From Acanthornis magna (lineage: Eukaryota > Chordata > Aves > Passeriformes > Acanthizidae): a stretch of DNA of 64,000 nucleotides. Location of the stretch: contig JAWUZG010000084.1 in NCBI GenBank assembly GCA_036785705.1, positions 6,383,001 to 6,447,000 of the forward strand. The letters are read 5' to 3'. The notes below the pieces were generated by a model. It did no database searches. It had not been told where the DNA came from and worked only from the letters and a program-made list of their open reading frames with translations. Shown here in pieces: positions 62,576 through 64,000 of the stretch. Positions within the stretch are counted from its first letter, which is position 1; the number at the start of each line of letters is the position of its first letter. The position numbers and the translations under genes were made by a program.

Positions 62576-64000
62576 GGAATTCAGTATGTATTCAGTATGG
62601 TATGTATTCAGTCTAAAACGGGGAAAAAAGATGTCACTTTGTAGCAAAGATTAGTCTTCAAGAATAGAGTCCAAACCTATGCTGCAAATAGATGAACTTG
62701 GTATAGCTAGAACTGTCTTCTGGTGCTGTGCTTGCTCTTCCTCATGGGACGGAAAAACCTTTCCAGAATTGTCTTGTTGTCTCTCAAAACTGTGCTCTCT
62801 GCTCTCTTACCATGGGTCTGTGTCTTGGTGAGCCCCACGTTGACATGCAGTTATCAGCCAGCTCTGGGAAGTGCTTTGCTTACTCTTTTGCAACATTGCA
62901 TTCCCTGTTAATTAGATATATCCGACTCTCTGGTGCCTTTGAAACAAGTCAACGCTTGAGAAGACGCATTTGGTCTTGTACAGTGACAGTTTTTCTCATC
63001 AGCAGAATTTTCAGGTGATAATTCACACTGCTAATCCAATTTTATCTTTTTTCAGAGATAGAATGCGATAGGGATAAGATTCCTCTTGCAGTCTGAATAT
63101 TTACTTGCAGTCCTTCTGACAGGGTCTAAATGATGTTATACAAACCGTGGTAATTTTTCAAGCAAAAATACTTGTGTTCTGCTTAGTGATTGTTAACAGG
63201 GAAAGTGTGTAATTTTACACAGGTTCTGAGAGCCTATTTGCTTGTCATTGTTTCCACTTTTTGAGATACAATAGGCATGAAATCTTTGTCTTTCCGTTTG
63301 GAACATTCCTTTCAATCACTTTTTATGAGAGGTTTCATTTCAGGGCTTTTTAGTTTTTGACTGAATTTGAACTCTGTGACTCCCTCCCCCAAAGAAAACC
63401 ACTTGTTCAGACCATTGGATACAAATGTGAGCTTCAGGGGAAGTCTCATTGTTTGCCTTAGAAAAATGTCTTTGTCCAAAAGTTTATAGCACAAGACCCG
63501 ACCCCAAACTTTGTGTATGCTTATTCCACCCTGTGTATCCAGCTACTACTAATCTTACTCTCCCAAACAGACCAGATCTAATATTATTCTGCTAGCATAT
63601 GCATCAGTTTTGGAAAAATTTGTTGCGCTCAAGACACCGTCTCTGTAAAATAATTTTTCCCTATTCAGATCATAGAATAAGCAATACAAAAATAAGTGTG
63701 GTGATGGATCAAGTTTGGTAGCAACTTGATACATTTCAGGGTTTGTATTCCTGCTTTACTGTAAGTGTGTGTACAGCTGAGAGCTCAGCGCAGTTGAGAA
63801 GCTGATGGGCTAACACAGTGTGCACTGCAGAAACCTCACTTCCTTAGGAAACCAGCTGGGGGAGGGTGAAGATATCCTGTTAGAGCCAAAGAGCTCAGGG
63901 GCAGGAGATGCTGAGAGCACTGAGTTTTGAGCTTCCCAATATTTTGGGAAGAAGGGACACCAATAGAAGAAGTGTATAAGTATTCCAATTTAGAAAAAGC

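Larger units (their letters stand above)
30029..64000 (+). other. SBF2: SBF2 intron 1 (continues beyond window)
   Basis: The donor at 30029 has no partner exon in the window: I looked for a segment encoding the next SBF2 residues (a GSGEG...RFPQKDWDD-like stretch) and did not find one. The human first intron is also very long. The interval is AT-rich, with only short chance frames on both strands. Listed separately are three CR1 fragments, one deleted LTR copy and several simple repeats. T/G-rich low-complexity stretches also occur at about 31880-32000 and 34868-34932. No nested gene or RNA gene was recognised. Confidence 0.8.

Noticed and set aside
1..64000. CRISPR arrays, operons, toxin-antitoxin or phage-defence type systems
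   Set aside because: No regularly spaced repeats, no clustered intact frames and clear vertebrate gene structure; the window is ordinary avian genomic DNA.

Overview
This is a vertebrate nuclear genome window, almost certainly from a bird and probably a passerine. The evidence is spliced genes with GT-AG introns, several truncated CR1-type LINE fragments with the typical (ATTCTRTGA)n 3' end, long-terminal-repeat sequences of a type I know from songbird genomes, CpG-island promoters and low gene density. It is not bacterial: there are no operons, ribosome binding sites or CRISPR arrays. Most long open frames are chance frames in CpG-rich DNA or introns. I found no convincing undescribed system.

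Two protein-coding genes are supported, arranged head to head. On the minus strand is a complete, compact adrenomedullin gene (ADM): TATA box about 23941-23947, non-coding exon 1, coding exons 23099-23196, 22674-22814 and 21887-22193, and a 3'UTR running to a poly(A) signal near 21070. The 181-residue precursor has a signal peptide, a PAMP-like segment, and an adrenomedullin peptide with a six-residue disulfide ring and a C-terminal amidation/processing signal. On the plus strand is coding exon 1 of SBF2 (MTMR13; 29974-30028) in its own CpG island, followed by about 34 kb of first intron that continues past the right edge. ADM beside SBF2 in divergent orientation matches human 11p15.4.

Layout: 1-21.0 kb is the gene-poor region downstream of ADM, with two CR1 fragments and a solo-LTR-like element at 9987-10589. 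21.0-24.0 kb is ADM. 24.0-29.0 kb is the intergenic space between the two promoters; it holds an unassigned CpG island at about 25.2-25.7 kb and one CR1 3' end. 29.0-30.6 kb is the SBF2 CpG-island promoter and first exon. 30.0-64.0 kb is SBF2 intron 1, with three CR1 fragments, one internally deleted LTR copy and simple repeats.

The two genes have no known shared pathway. ADM encodes secreted vasoactive peptides acting through CALCRL/RAMP receptors. SBF2 encodes an intracellular DENN-domain pseudophosphatase linked to Rab activation and phosphoinositide signalling. The most notable observations are loss of the glycine that donates the PAMP amide, an orphan CpG island with good splice-donor matches on both strands, and upstream ORFs in the SBF2 leader, one starting in a TISU/YY1-like motif.
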